Of a DNA stretch of 64,000 nt, positions 25,545 to 35,177 are shown piece after piece; within the stretch, counting starts at the first letter, position 1, and the number at the start of each line of letters is the position of its first letter. The notes below the pieces were generated by a model. The model saw nothing but the letters and a program-made list of their open reading frames with translations. It did no database searches and was not told where the DNA came from. Location of the stretch: assembly GCA_023457715.1 (NCBI GenBank), contig JAEWKR010000107.1:65256-129255 (forward strand), in the 5' to 3' direction. This stretch comes from Verrucomicrobiota bacterium. GTDB lineage: Bacteria > Verrucomicrobiota > Verrucomicrobiia > Opitutales > Opitutaceae. A program made the position numbers and the translations under genes.

Positions 25545-26402
25545 TCAGCGCGCCGCTTCTCCCACCAGCCGGGACTGAATGATCGCCAGGTTGCGCTCCA
25601 CCGCCTCCAGATACGGATTTCTACCCTCGGGGTAGGGATGCGCGAGAAAGCGATACACCGCCGCAAAATCGTGCTCGAGCTTTGGCAGCACGACCTCGCG
25701 CCAGAACAGGGGAGTGCGGCGCTTGAGATCCGCCGCAGAATGGAACAGCCGGCGCCCCGCCGGGACGTGCACGAAATCGTCGGACTCCTGAAACTCGGCG
25801 AACAGGATGTCGAGTTCGTCCGGATAATCGGGGGCGGCCATCTGCCCCAGGTAGTCACCTGTCGCCAGCGCGCACCCGATCACACGATCGATCGGTTCGC
25901 GGAACGTCAGCCGCGTCACCTGATCCAGCGGCCCCGTGCAGTTGATGGCGCCCAACACCGCCTCGACCTCGTGATCCAGCGCACCGAGCGTGGGAAGATA
26001 GGTTGCCGCAAACGCGCAGCTGCGCAGCACGTGGCAGAACGTGTACTTGGCGCCCGTGCCACTGCGGTCGGAACGCAGCTTCAGGTAGCCGGAATCGTGC
26101 AAGAGCGAACCCGATACGGCCAGTTCGAACTGACGGGCGGTCAGGCGCGGGTTGACCCCCGCCCGGTGGCGTCCCGCCAGAATCAACACGCTGCAAACGG
26201 TGGCCTGGAGGGTATGCTCCAGGTCGTGGTAACGCAGATCGACTCCTCCGTAATCCGGGTGCCGGCCGGCAAAGAGATCCTCCACGTCCTTGAACATCCG
26301 GCGCATCCACAGGATGGCGGTGCCCGGAAAGAGGGCGGCGAACTCAGCCTCGATGAACGCGGCGGCCGCGGCGGGGCTCTTGGTGTCTACGGGGGGGAAC
26401 AT
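25545..26402 (-). CDS. HD-domain phosphohydrolase-like protein
   Basis: A 285-residue soluble protein with an HD-type metal site: YHDLEHTLQATV (first His group) and GSLLHDSGYLK (the HD pair), with further helices through DHEVEAVLGAI. It resembles cyclic-nucleotide phosphodiesterase-like HD proteins without a known regulatory domain. It stands alone, convergent with the glycoside hydrolase gene (35 bp apart) and divergent from coaE. Confidence 0.75.
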   Translation of the reverse strand: MFPPVDTKSPAAAAAFIEAEFAALFPGTAILWMRRMFKDVEDLFAGRHPDYGGVDLRYHDLEHTLQATVCSVLILAGRHRAGVNPRLTARQFELAVSGSLLHDSGYLKLRSDRSGTGAKYTFCHVLRSCAFAATYLPTLGALDHEVEAVLGAINCTGPLDQVTRLTFREPIDRVIGCALATGDYLGQMAAPDYPDELDILFAEFQESDDFVHVPAGRRLFHSAADLKRRTPLFWREVVLPKLEHDFAAVYRFLAHPYPEGRNPYLEAVERNLAIIQSRLVGEAAR

Positions 26403-26504
26403 GCGGCGGAGCTCGCCTCGGGCGCGGGCCTGGGAAGTCCGTGCGATTAAGGATTTGCGGAAAACCTCGGCAAGCCCAAAGGTCCGCTGACCTTCCCCAT
26501 GCTG

Positions 26505-26532
26505 ACTGCAGACCGCAGATTGCAGACTGACG
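26505..26532. repeat. Short array of 7-nt units (ACTGCAG type)
   Basis: Four heptamers (ACTGCAG, ACCGCAG, ATTGCAG, ACTGACG) lie in the divergent gap between the HD gene and coaE. No inverted partner is visible. It resembles one arm of the heptamer elements found downstream. Confidence 0.6.
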
Positions 26533-26572
26533 GCCGCCGACCCGCGCGTGCCGGATCAGGCCGGATTACCCG

Positions 26573-27151
26573 ATGACGGTAGGACTCACCGGCGGGATGG
26601 GGTGTGGCAAGTCGACGGCAGCCCGGCTCTTTGAGCAACGGGGGTTTCGCCGCATCGATGTCGACGAACTGGTCCGCGAACGCGTGCTGCGTGACCCTGC
26701 CATCATCGCCGCGATCCGGGGCCAGTTCGGGGAAGGCGTGGTGAGTGACGGGCAAATCAGCCGACCCGCTCTCGCCCGGATCGTGTTTGCGGCCGAGGAC
26801 CAGCTCCGGCAGCTGGAGGAGATCGTCCACCCGGCCGTCTCGCAGCTCTGGCGCGGTGCGATCGCGGCGGAACCTCACCTGCGCTGGGTGGCCGAGGTGC
26901 CCCTCCTGTTTGAAAAGGGGCTGGAGAATAGGTTTGATTTCACGGTCTGTGTGGCCTGTTCTCCCGCTCTGCAACTTGCCCGGCTGGAGCGGCGCGGCGT
27001 TCCGCGCGATCTCGCCGGGCAGCGAATTTCCAAGCAACTGCCGTTGGTGACCAAGATCCAGCGGGCCGATTTTGTCCTGTGGAACGAAGGTTCCGCTGAA
27101 TTCCTCCAGGCCGAAATCGACCATCTGATCGCGCATCAGCTGACTGCTTGA
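26573..27151 (+). CDS. coaE: Dephospho-CoA kinase
   Basis: A 192-residue P-loop kinase with Walker A GGMGCGKST at 7-15, the DVDELVRERV substrate region and LEEIVHPAVSQLW, all typical of CoaE. It carries out the last step of CoA synthesis, phosphorylating the 3'-OH of dephospho-CoA. It lies 71 bp upstream of rho on the same strand, a pairing often seen in Verrucomicrobia and other bacteria. Confidence 0.93.
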   Translation: MTVGLTGGMGCGKSTAARLFEQRGFRRIDVDELVRERVLRDPAIIAAIRGQFGEGVVSDGQISRPALARIVFAAEDQLRQLEEIVHPAVSQLWRGAIAAEPHLRWVAEVPLLFEKGLENRFDFTVCVACSPALQLARLERRGVPRDLAGQRISKQLPLVTKIQRADFVLWNEGSAEFLQAEIDHLIAHQLTA

Positions 27152-27222
27152 ACGTTCGGGTCGCCCGCCACCCGGAATCCTTCCTGGAGGCGCCGTTTTT
27201 ACCCTCCCGTATCCTTCCTGAC

Positions 27223-29397
27223 ATGTCCCTCCCTCCCAAATCTGACGACGACGCACCGGCTGCCGGTGGCGACGCGAAGAAAACGCGCCGTCCGCGCACG
27301 ACCACGACTCGTGCCCGGAAGCCCAAGACCGAAAAGACTGAGCGCGTGCGGAAATCGTCGCGGACGACGTCGGCGGTCCAGCCGGAACTGCCCATGTCGG
27401 ACCACCCGGCGTCCGTCGAGCATTCCGCCCCGCGCGAGGAATCGCATGAACGTCGTGGGCCGCAGGAAACGCGTGAGTCCGCCCCGGCGCCGCGCGAGCA
27501 GCGCGAACCGGCGCCGCAGCCCAGGGAAGAATTTCGGCCATCGACGGACGAGCGCCGCGGAGACCGCGGCCCGGAGAGGGATGCGCCAGCGGGCGACAGC
27601 AGCCCTGCCGCGCCGGCCTCAGCGGGCGCCGACTCCGGTCCTGGCATCCGCGACGCAGCCGACCATCGCGAGGCGCGCGAATTCCAGTCCCCTGCCGCCG
27701 AAGGGGGGGGCTCGCAACCGCCGGAGAACCAGACCGGCGGAGGGGAGGGTGCCCCCGCCCCTGAACCCCAGCGGCAACAGGGGGGTGGTGGCGGACACCG
27801 CCACGAGCGCCACGAACGTCACCACGACCAGCCGCGCGGCCAGCATCAGGGCGGCCAGCATCAAGGTGGCCAGCACGGCCAGGGGGGGCAGCATGGCCAG
27901 GGCGGCGGACGAGAGGACCGGGGATTCTGGAAGCACGGCAAACGCAAGCGCGGCCGGCACGGCGGAGGTCCCTGGCAGCCGGGTGGGGGAGGTGGCGGCG
28001 GCCGCGAGCCGCTCCCGCCGCAGTTGCCGCCGCCCAGCAATGCGCCGGTTTTTGGCGACCTGCCGAACCCGTCGCGGTTCGCGGATCTCGCCGCCTTGGA
28101 CACGCTCGCCCAGGAAGTCACGTCCGGCGGCGGCGAGCCGCTGTGGTTGAACCAGATTTATGCGAAACCGCTGGCGGAGCTGACGACCTTTGCCCGCGAA
28201 CTCGGCGTGCCGTTCGAGGGCGTGCCCAACCGGCGGCAGCTGCTCACCGAGATCTTCAGGTTCATCGGCGAGAAAAAGCGGCCGCTGCGCGACCTCGGCT
28301 ACATCGATTTGAACGACCGGGGCGCCTTCGTCGTGCACGACCATGCGAACTATCGGTTGTATCCTGAAGATCCCTACCTGCCCGAGAGCCTGCTGAAGCG
28401 GTACGGTCTCAAACGCGGGCATCGCATCGAGGTCACCCTGCAGCCTCCGCAAGAGGGGGAGCGCTGTCCCTCCGTCGTGCGGCTGGAACAGGTGCAGGGG
28501 ATGGCACCGGACGAGATCTCAAAGGTGACTCCGTTCGAGGAACTGGTGCCGTATTACCCGCTGCAGCGTATTCTGCTGGAGGAGTCAGAGGTGCATCCGA
28601 AGGACGTGTCGATGCGGGCGGTGGATATCCTGACGCCGATCGGGTTCGGGCAGCGCGGCCTCATCGTGGCCCCCCCGCGGACGGGCAAGACGATCCTCCT
28701 GCAGAACATCGCCAATTCGATCTCGGCCAACAGCCCTGACGTGAAGCTGGTCCTGTTGCTCATCGATGAGCGCCCCGAGGAAGTGACGGACTTCAAGCGC
28801 CACACCAAGGGCGAGGTCGTGTCCTCCACCTTCGACGAAACGCCCGAGAGCCACGTTCATTGCGCCGAGATGGTGATCGAGATCGCGCGCCGGCGCGTGG
28901 AGCAGGGCGAACATGTCGTCATTCTGCTGGACTCGATCACCCGCCTCGCCCGCGCCTACAACGCGCTGACGGGCAACTCGGGCAAGATCATGTCGGGCGG
29001 CATGGAGGCGACGGCGCTCCAGAAGCCCAAGCGGTTCTTCGGCTCCGCCCGCAACATCGAGGGCGGCGGCAGCCTGACGATCATCGCGAGCGCGCTCATT
29101 GATACCGGTTCGCGCATGGACGAAGTCATCTTCGAGGAGTTCAAGGGGACCGGAAACAGCGAACTGCACCTGGATCGCGGGCTGGTGGAACGCCGGATCT
29201 TCCCGGCGATCAACATCGACCGCTCCGGCACCCGCAAGGAGGAGCTGATCTACCACCCCGAGGAACTCCAGCGGATCTACGCGTTGCGCCGCGCCATGCA
29301 GGGCCTCGGGCCGATCGAGTCGATGGAGATGCTCATCACGCGCCTCCGGAAGACGAAGTCCAACGCCGAGTTCCTGCTCAGCCTGGCTCCGAAGTGA
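27223..29397 (+). CDS. rho: Transcription termination factor Rho with long disordered N-terminal extension
   Basis: At 724 residues it is about 300 longer than E. coli Rho. Residues 1-280 are a low-complexity region, Lys/Arg/Thr/Pro-rich at first, then Gly/Gln/His-rich (HQGGQHQGGQHGQGG). From about 283 comes the Rho N domain, then the cold-shock-like RNA-binding domain, then the ATPase with Walker A APPRTGKT at 483-490 and the canonical Q-loop region VSSTFDETPESHV. All catalytic parts look intact. ATG 27223 is preferred over a TTG 75 bp upstream. The stop codon adjoins a heptamer element. A second Rho is encoded at 37704-38948. Confidence 0.93.
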   Translation: MSLPPKSDDDAPAAGGDAKKTRRPRTTTTRARKPKTEKTERVRKSSRTTSAVQPELPMSDHPASVEHSAPREESHERRGPQETRESAPAPREQREPAPQPREEFRPSTDERRGDRGPERDAPAGDSSPAAPASAGADSGPGIRDAADHREAREFQSPAAEGGGSQPPENQTGGGEGAPAPEPQRQQGGGGGHRHERHERHHDQPRGQHQGGQHQGGQHGQGGQHGQGGGREDRGFWKHGKRKRGRHGGGPWQPGGGGGGGREPLPPQLPPPSNAPVFGDLPNPSRFADLAALDTLAQEVTSGGGEPLWLNQIYAKPLAELTTFARELGVPFEGVPNRRQLLTEIFRFIGEKKRPLRDLGYIDLNDRGAFVVHDHANYRLYPEDPYLPESLLKRYGLKRGHRIEVTLQPPQEGERCPSVVRLEQVQGMAPDEISKVTPFEELVPYYPLQRILLEESEVHPKDVSMRAVDILTPIGFGQRGLIVAPPRTGKTILLQNIANSISANSPDVKLVLLLIDERPEEVTDFKRHTKGEVVSSTFDETPESHVHCAEMVIEIARRRVEQGEHVVILLDSITRLARAYNALTGNSGKIMSGGMEATALQKPKRFFGSARNIEGGGSLTIIASALIDTGSRMDEVIFEEFKGTGNSELHLDRGLVERRIFPAINIDRSGTRKEELIYHPEELQRIYALRRAMQGLGPIESMEMLITRLRKTKSNAEFLLSLAPK

Positions 29398-29532
29398 TTT
29401 ACGATTTACGATTCACGATTTATGATTGGGGCCGGCCGCGTACGTCACGCTGATCCTTCGGTTGGCACCTTTGGGTGTCTTTCGGCAGCGACCGGCCGGC
29501 CACAATGACCCGCAAATCATAAATCGTAAATT
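29397..29532. repeat. Inverted heptamer element A (ATTTACG type)
   Basis: The left arm, starting on the last base of the rho stop codon, has ATTTACG, ATTTACG, ATTCACG, ATTTATG. The right arm at 29514-29532, read on the minus strand, has ATTTACG then ATTTATG. The core of about 85 bp contains facing GGCCGGCC stretches and no open frame. Confidence 0.8.
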
Positions 29533-29610
29533 GCCGGTCAACGTGCTCCGATCCACGGCTTCGCGCTCGGCCTCTCCCAGATCCGGTCTAGCTTACCCGC
29601 ACCTCCCGCC

Positions 29611-30693
29611 ATGAGTTACGAAATGAATGACCTGCTCGACCTGATGGTCGATCAGGGCGGCTCCGATCTTCACCTGCAGGTTCACCAACCGCCGACGCTG
29701 CGAATCAGCGGCAGCATGCTGCCAATCGACGGCCCGGCGCTCACTCCCGCGGACACGGAGAAGCTGATGCTCTCGATCACCCCGGACGGCCACGTCTCCC
29801 AGGTGAAGCTCAACGGCGGGGCGGACTTCGGGTTCGCCTTCGGCGAGAAGGCGCGCTTCCGCGTGTCGGTGCTGAAATCCAAGGGACACTACGGCATGGT
29901 CTTGCGGCAGATCCCGTACAAGATGTTCGGTCTGCGGGATATCGGCCTGCCGGATAAGATCCGCGAATTGTTGTTCCGGCCCCGCGGCCTCATCCTGGTG
30001 ACGGGGCCGACCGGTTCCGGCAAGTCGACGACGCTTGCCTCGATGGTGAACTACATCAACGAGAACCGGGACGGTCACATCATCACGATCGAGGACCCCA
30101 TCGAGTATTATCACAACCACAAGCGCTGTGTCGTCACCCAGCGCGAAGTGCACGTCGATGTGCCGAGCTTTTCCGAAGCGATCCGACGCGCACTGCGTCA
30201 GGACCCGGATGTGATCCTCGTGGGCGAAATGCGCGACCTCGAGACGATCGAAGCGGCGATCAGCGCCGCGGAAACAGGTCACCTCGTGTTCGGCACGCTG
30301 CACACGAACAGCGCGGCGAAGACCGTCGACCGCATTGTCGATGCCTTTCCGGCCAACATGAAGGACATGATCCGGACCCAGCTGGCGTCATCGCTGGTGG
30401 CGGTCATTTCCCAGGTGCTCTGCAAGAAGAATGGCGGCGGTCGCATCGCGGGGTACGAGATCATGGTGAACACCACCTCGATCGGGTCGCTCATCCGCGA
30501 GAACAAGACCTTCCGCATCTCCTCGGACATCCAGACCGGCGCTCACCTCGGGATGATCACGATGGACACCCATCTGATGAGCTTGGTGAACCGCGAGCTG
30601 GTTGCCCCCGACGAGGCCCTGGAAAAAGCGCAGGACCCCAATGTCATGCGCGAGAAATTCCTGCAGATGGGGCTCAAGCTCCGGGCGATCTAG
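29611..30693 (+). CDS. pilT: PilT-type pilus retraction ATPase
   Basis: A 360-residue secretion ATPase of PilT length. The N-terminal PAS-like part is followed by Walker A GPTGSGKST (132-140), Asp box HIITIEDPIEYYHNH, Walker B VILVGEMRD, and the AIRA/His region AAISAAETGHLVFGTLHTNS. It powers type IV pilus retraction. No other pil gene is adjacent. The N-terminal YEMNDLLDLMVDQGGSDLHL is typical of PilT/PilU; PilT is preferred, but PilU is not excluded. Heptamer elements flank it on both sides. Confidence 0.9.
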   Translation: MSYEMNDLLDLMVDQGGSDLHLQVHQPPTLRISGSMLPIDGPALTPADTEKLMLSITPDGHVSQVKLNGGADFGFAFGEKARFRVSVLKSKGHYGMVLRQIPYKMFGLRDIGLPDKIRELLFRPRGLILVTGPTGSGKSTTLASMVNYINENRDGHIITIEDPIEYYHNHKRCVVTQREVHVDVPSFSEAIRRALRQDPDVILVGEMRDLETIEAAISAAETGHLVFGTLHTNSAAKTVDRIVDAFPANMKDMIRTQLASSLVAVISQVLCKKNGGGRIAGYEIMVNTTSIGSLIRENKTFRISSDIQTGAHLGMITMDTHLMSLVNRELVAPDEALEKAQDPNVMREKFLQMGLKLRAI

Positions 30694-30713
30694 GGAAATC
30701 CCACCGGCCAAAG

Positions 30714-30835
30714 AAATCCCAAATCCCAAACGTACAAACCCCAAAAAAATCCCGAACTACAAATCCCAAGGGGTTCCGGTCAGCTTTGGAATTTGGGATT
30801 TCGTTGGGATTTGGAGTTTTGGGTTTTGGGATTTG
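30714..30835. repeat. Inverted heptamer element B (AAATCCC / TTTGGGA type)
   Basis: The left arm has AAATCCC twice and then degenerate variants (AAACCCC, AAATCCC). The right arm has TTTGGGA, TTTGGAG, TTTTGGG and TTTTGGG. It fills the gap between the convergent pilT and YhaM-like genes and can fold into a hairpin, so it could also act as a terminator. Confidence 0.8.
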
Positions 30836-30866
30836 CCCGCCGCGGCCAACGTCCGTCCGCCTCGCC

Positions 30867-31958
30867 CTAGGCCGTCGTCGGCCGCGGTTCAGGCGGCGGG
30901 CTGGCTCCCACTTCGACCCGGTTCTGCTCGGGCGCCGCGGCTTGGTCCGCCTGCACGGCGGCGGCGCAAGGCGTCAGCTTCCGGGTGAGCAGTTGCGTGC
31001 TGAGTCCCGGCAGCCGTTCGGAGAACTCGTCCGCATCGCTGCACTGCCTGAGCGCGCGTTGCACCATGCCCATGCGCGCGTCGAGGTTGTCGATCATCGA
31101 AACAAAAACCGCTTCCGGGGTCGCTGCGTACACGGCCGCGCCCCATTCGGGCTCCCCTTGGTGCGACAGGACGATGTGCTCCAGCCGTTCCAGTCGCGCG
31201 GGGTCGAGGCGCGCCTTGATGCCCGCCTTGCGCGCCAGTTGGTAGCCGAGAACGACGTGCCCCTGGAGAATGCCGCGACGGCTCCGGCGCGTGGCCAGCG
31301 TCCCTTCGTATTCGATGGCCTTGCCCGTATCGTGCAGGAGAATGCCAGCCATGGCCAGGTCGCCGTCGACTTCGGGGTACAGCGGCAGCAGCGCGCGGCA
31401 GGCGCGCGCCATGTGCAGCGTGTGCTCCAGGAGGCCGTGGCGGTAGGCGTGGTGCATGGCGACCGCGGCAGGGGAGTGGCGGAACGTCTCCCCGATTTCC
31501 TCGAACACGCTCCGCACGGTCATCCGCAGCTCGTCGTGCCTGATGGCGTCGATGAAGGCGTTGAACTCGCGCCACATCGCCTCGTGCTCCTCCGGGGCGG
31601 TTTCGATGAGGTTCTCGAGCAGCCCGGGCGCGGCGAGTTCGGTCTCGTCGAGCACCCGGGCCCTCACCAGGCGGGGAGAGAATCGACCCTGGTAGTACTC
31701 GACTTTCCCCTCGAGCTGCAGCGGCGCGCCTTCCCCGGCGGCCTTGATCGCTTCGAACACGGGGCTGTCCCCGAACACCGTGCAGTTGAACGAGCCCGTG
31801 CGGTCGCCCAGCTCGAGGCTGAAGAAGGCGTTGCCGTTCGACGCGGTTTTCGTGGTCAGCTTGCGGACGATCAGGACACTGACGAACGGGCGACCCTGGA
31901 ACCCAGGGTCGATCGCCTTGAGTTCACGGACGGTGAGGGGAGAGTCTTCGTCAGCCAT
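30867..31958 (-). CDS. YhaM-like 3'-5' exoribonuclease (OB-fold plus HD)
   Basis: A 363-residue protein. Residues 20-110 are an OB-fold (FVSVLIVRKLTTKTASNGNA, then FFSLELGDRTGSFNCTVF). Residues 150-320 are an HD domain with HHAYRHGLLEHTLHMA and ILLHDTGKAIEY. This order is that of YhaM/CBF1-type 3'-5' exoribonucleases. The C-terminal 40 residues are Ala/Pro/Glu-rich and probably disordered. Its start overlaps the end of the isochorismatase-like gene by eight bases, so the two are co-translated. Confidence 0.85.
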   Translation of the reverse strand: MADEDSPLTVRELKAIDPGFQGRPFVSVLIVRKLTTKTASNGNAFFSLELGDRTGSFNCTVFGDSPVFEAIKAAGEGAPLQLEGKVEYYQGRFSPRLVRARVLDETELAAPGLLENLIETAPEEHEAMWREFNAFIDAIRHDELRMTVRSVFEEIGETFRHSPAAVAMHHAYRHGLLEHTLHMARACRALLPLYPEVDGDLAMAGILLHDTGKAIEYEGTLATRRSRRGILQGHVVLGYQLARKAGIKARLDPARLERLEHIVLSHQGEPEWGAAVYAATPEAVFVSMIDNLDARMGMVQRALRQCSDADEFSERLPGLSTQLLTRKLTPCAAAVQADQAAAPEQNRVEVGASPPPEPRPTTA

Positions 31959-32526
31959 GGGTTTTCACGAGTTGCGTGTAGGTCTTGAAGAACGGGTGTG
32001 AGACCTCGCGGAGCAGTGCGTAGAAGACGGTCTCTGCCGGCAGGATGTGCGCGCCGGAACGGGCGAGTGCGTCGAGGCACACCCGCGCATCGTCGGGCCG
32101 CCGCGCACTGACCGCGTCGCTGAGAATCGTGACATCCAGGTCCTGGGCCAGGGCGGCGATGGCCGTCTGGTAAATGCAGACCGGCGTCTCGATGCCGCAG
32201 AGGACGAGGTGCTCCACGTCACGGGCGAGAATCTCCTCGCGGATATTATCGGCGGCGAGGACGGAGAAGGTTTTCTTTCCGCGGATTGGCGCGCTGGGCG
32301 CGAGCGCCAGCAGGCTTGGCTCCGTCCCGCCAAGCTTTTCCGGCACCTGCTCGGTGAATAGCGTGGCCAGGCCAACCCCCTGCGCCGCCGCCAGCGCGAA
32401 GGCGCAACGCTTCAAGACGCGGTCGCTGTCGGCGACTGCCTTGATGAACACCGGCTGCATGTCGACGCAGAGCAGGAGCGTGTTTTCCAGTCCCGTCGTA
32501 TCCGGCTTGGCTTCAGACGAACTCAT
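31951..32526 (-). CDS. Isochorismatase-like cysteine hydrolase
   Basis: A 191-residue protein of the isochorismatase/nicotinamidase superfamily. The triad is visible: Asp in LLCVDMQPVF, Lys in RGKKTFSVL and Cys in CGIETPVCIYQTA. The substrate is undetermined; the size and sequence resemble the YcaC/hydrolase group rather than a siderophore enzyme. ATG 32526 (MSSSEAKPDT) is preferred; longer readings run into heptamer element C. It is the first gene of a pair with the YhaM-like nuclease. Confidence 0.85.
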   Translation of the reverse strand: MSSSEAKPDTTGLENTLLLCVDMQPVFIKAVADSDRVLKRCAFALAAAQGVGLATLFTEQVPEKLGGTEPSLLALAPSAPIRGKKTFSVLAADNIREEILARDVEHLVLCGIETPVCIYQTAIAALAQDLDVTILSDAVSARRPDDARVCLDALARSGAHILPAETVFYALLREVSHPFFKTYTQLVKTHG

Positions 32527-32555
32527 GGTCCGAGGGTAAAGCCGTGGTCGGCACG

Positions 32556-32715
32556 GTTTCGAGTTTCGAGTTGAGGCCTGGGTAAGTTGTCCCGACGTCA
32601 GGCGGAAGGAGTGTGCTCGGCTGCGAGAAGCGGAACGGGTGGGTTGTGCGGGAGGGGACTCGGAATCCGCCTGAAGGCGGGCCAGACTCAAAACCCAAAA
32701 CCCAAAACCTCAAAC
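32556..32715. repeat. Inverted heptamer element C (GTTTCGA / GTTTTGG type)
   Basis: The left arm has GTTTCGA, GTTTCGA, GTTGAGG. The right arm, read on the minus strand, has GTTTGAG, GTTTTGG, GTTTTGG, GTTTTGA. The core includes AGGCGGAAG and GGAATCCGCCTGAAGGCGGG, parts that also occur in the inverted repeat at 48569-48680. It occupies the divergent promoter gap between the hydrolase gene and the gene at 32758. Confidence 0.75.
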
Positions 32716-32757
32716 TCAGAGCTAGCCTCACGCGGGTCCGCCCCTAAAACTCGGCCC

Positions 32758-33309
32758 ATGGAAATGAGTCTCCAACCGGTGGCGAAAACGTGCTTCGTGT
32801 CAGGCGAGCCGTTTGTCGAGGGTGCCCGGGTGGCGAGCTTCCTCATTCGCTCTGCCAAGGGGGAGATCCTGCGTTACGACGTGCTGGAGCCCCAGGTGGC
32901 CGGCTTCAAGCCGGAGGGGTTCGTGGCTTGTCGCTGGGTCCAGCCGTTCAAGCCGCGGAAAGCGAATGAGAATGCCGACCGCGCGCTGAAACTGACCGCG
33001 GAAAACCTCTTTGCGACGCTGGCCGATCCGACCACGGAGCCCACGCCGGAGAACACGCGTCTGCTTCAGTTCCTGGCGTTGATGCTCGAACGGAAAAAGA
33101 TTCTTCGCCCGCGCGGAAGATCCAACGACGGGGTCCGCAATCGGTACGAGCACGCCAAGACGAAGCAGATGTTCGAGGTCCCCGTCGGCGAACTCACCGC
33201 GGAGTTCTTCGTGGCGGTTCAGGAGCAGCTCACGATCCTCGTCGGCGCGCCAAAACCGAAGGAGGACGCGCCCGCGTCCGCCCCCGACCAGCCGGCACCG
33301 GCACCGTAG
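32758..33309 (+). CDS. Conserved-looking protein of unknown function
   Basis: A 183-residue soluble protein with no recognised family. It begins METhionine-rich-free except for MEMSLQPVAKTCFVSGEPF, has a central helical part (ENTRLLQFLALMLERKKILR) and a Pro/Ala-rich tail (KEDAPASAPDQPAPAP). No signal peptide or membrane helix is present. ATG 32758 follows a divergent promoter region containing heptamer element C. Its last 80 bp overlap the 3' end of the convergent DUF72 gene. Confidence 0.65.
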   Translation: MEMSLQPVAKTCFVSGEPFVEGARVASFLIRSAKGEILRYDVLEPQVAGFKPEGFVACRWVQPFKPRKANENADRALKLTAENLFATLADPTTEPTPENTRLLQFLALMLERKKILRPRGRSNDGVRNRYEHAKTKQMFEVPVGELTAEFFVAVQEQLTILVGAPKPKEDAPASAPDQPAPAP

Positions 33310-34240
33310 TCTGGGCATAGGTCGGGGCGCCGGCCGTACGGCGCACCAGCGGCGCGGCTTTGCGGGCCGGACGCTTGGCCACGGCTTTGCGCACCCGTCG
33401 CACGATATTCCACGCCGGCCACGTCTCGGGTCCCGGGGGCGGGGGGGCGATTTCGGGAAGCTCCACGCCATCGCCGGCCTTCGGCGCCACACGGTAGGTC
33501 GAAAGCATGCTCATCAGGGCGGCGGCATTCAACGGGGCGCGGGTGTTGAGATCGTTATTGAAGTAAACGTAGCAGGGATATCCCTGGGCGGCCGCTTGCT
33601 CCAGTTCCCGCGCCCAGGGGGCCAGCTCATCGTTCGTGTAATCGTGATACGCGCCTCCCTGGAGGCCATGAAAGCGCAGGTAGACGAAATCGCCGGTGAT
33701 GGCGTAGTTGACCGGCATCTTGAGCGAGCTGATCCACACGTTGGCCGCCTTGTGCTTGCGCAGCAGCTCGAGGGTTTGTTCGTCCATCCACGACGGATGC
33801 CGAAACTCGACGGCGTGCTGGTACCTCTTCGGCAGCTTGGCGAGAAATCGACCCAGCCGCTCGAACGTCTCCTCGTTCTTGAGGAAGTTGGGAGGCAGCT
33901 GCCAAAGGATGGGCCCGGTCCGGTCCCCCAACGGGACGAGCCGGCGAAAGTATTTCTGCAGCCCCTTGCTTGTGTCGCGCAGCCGTTTGTTGTGGGTCAG
34001 ATACCGGCTGCCCTTCACGGCAAAGACGAAGCCATCGGGGGCCTTTTCGTGCCAGCCACGGACCATGGACAGCGACGGCAGGCGATAGAAGGTGGCGTTG
34101 ATCTCGACGGTCGGAAAATGGCGAACGTAGTAGCCGAACTCGTTCTTTTTTGGCCACCCCTTGGGATAGAAATTGCCGGCCCACTGCTTGTAAACCCAGC
34201 CGCTGGTACCGATCCAGACTGTGCCCTTGTCTCGCGCCAT
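33230..34240 (-). CDS. DUF72 family protein
   Basis: A 336-residue protein with the DUF72 TIM-barrel pattern: VWIGTSGWVYKQWAGNFYP near the N-terminus, PTVEINATFYRLPS, VFAVKGSRYLTHNKRL and AVEFRHPSW. The C-terminal 70 residues are basic and low-complexity (AVAKRPARKAAPLVRRTAG), an extension beyond the usual 240-280 residue domain. The biochemical role of DUF72 is not settled. The 3' end overlaps the gene at 32758-33309 in antisense by 80 bp. Confidence 0.88.
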   Translation of the reverse strand: MARDKGTVWIGTSGWVYKQWAGNFYPKGWPKKNEFGYYVRHFPTVEINATFYRLPSLSMVRGWHEKAPDGFVFAVKGSRYLTHNKRLRDTSKGLQKYFRRLVPLGDRTGPILWQLPPNFLKNEETFERLGRFLAKLPKRYQHAVEFRHPSWMDEQTLELLRKHKAANVWISSLKMPVNYAITGDFVYLRFHGLQGGAYHDYTNDELAPWARELEQAAAQGYPCYVYFNNDLNTRAPLNAAALMSMLSTYRVAPKAGDGVELPEIAPPPPGPETWPAWNIVRRVRKAVAKRPARKAAPLVRRTAGAPTYAQTTVPVPAGRGRTRARPPSVLARRRGS

Positions 34241-34273
34241 TGAGGAATGGACCGCGAGAGGGTCGGGTAGTTC

Positions 34274-34402
34274 GGGATGCGAGATCCGGGATCCGCGATG
34301 CGGGATCCGAGATGCGGGATTTGAGATGCGAGATCCGGGACGCGCGATGCGAGACGGGCTTTAGGGCTAAGCTTCAGGCCCGGATCTCGGATCCCGCATC
34401 TC
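34274..34402. repeat. Inverted heptamer element D (GGGATCC type)
   Basis: Twelve uninterrupted heptamers (GGGATGC, GAGATCC, GGGATCC, GCGATGC and similar, to 34357) form the left arm. Three complementary heptamers at 34382-34402 form the right arm. The period is exactly 7 throughout, while the unit varies at two or three positions. It lies between DUF72 and hisF. Confidence 0.88.
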
Positions 34403-34410
34403 CTTTGCCT

Positions 34411-35172
<762 letters not shown>

Positions 35173-35177
35173 GGGAT

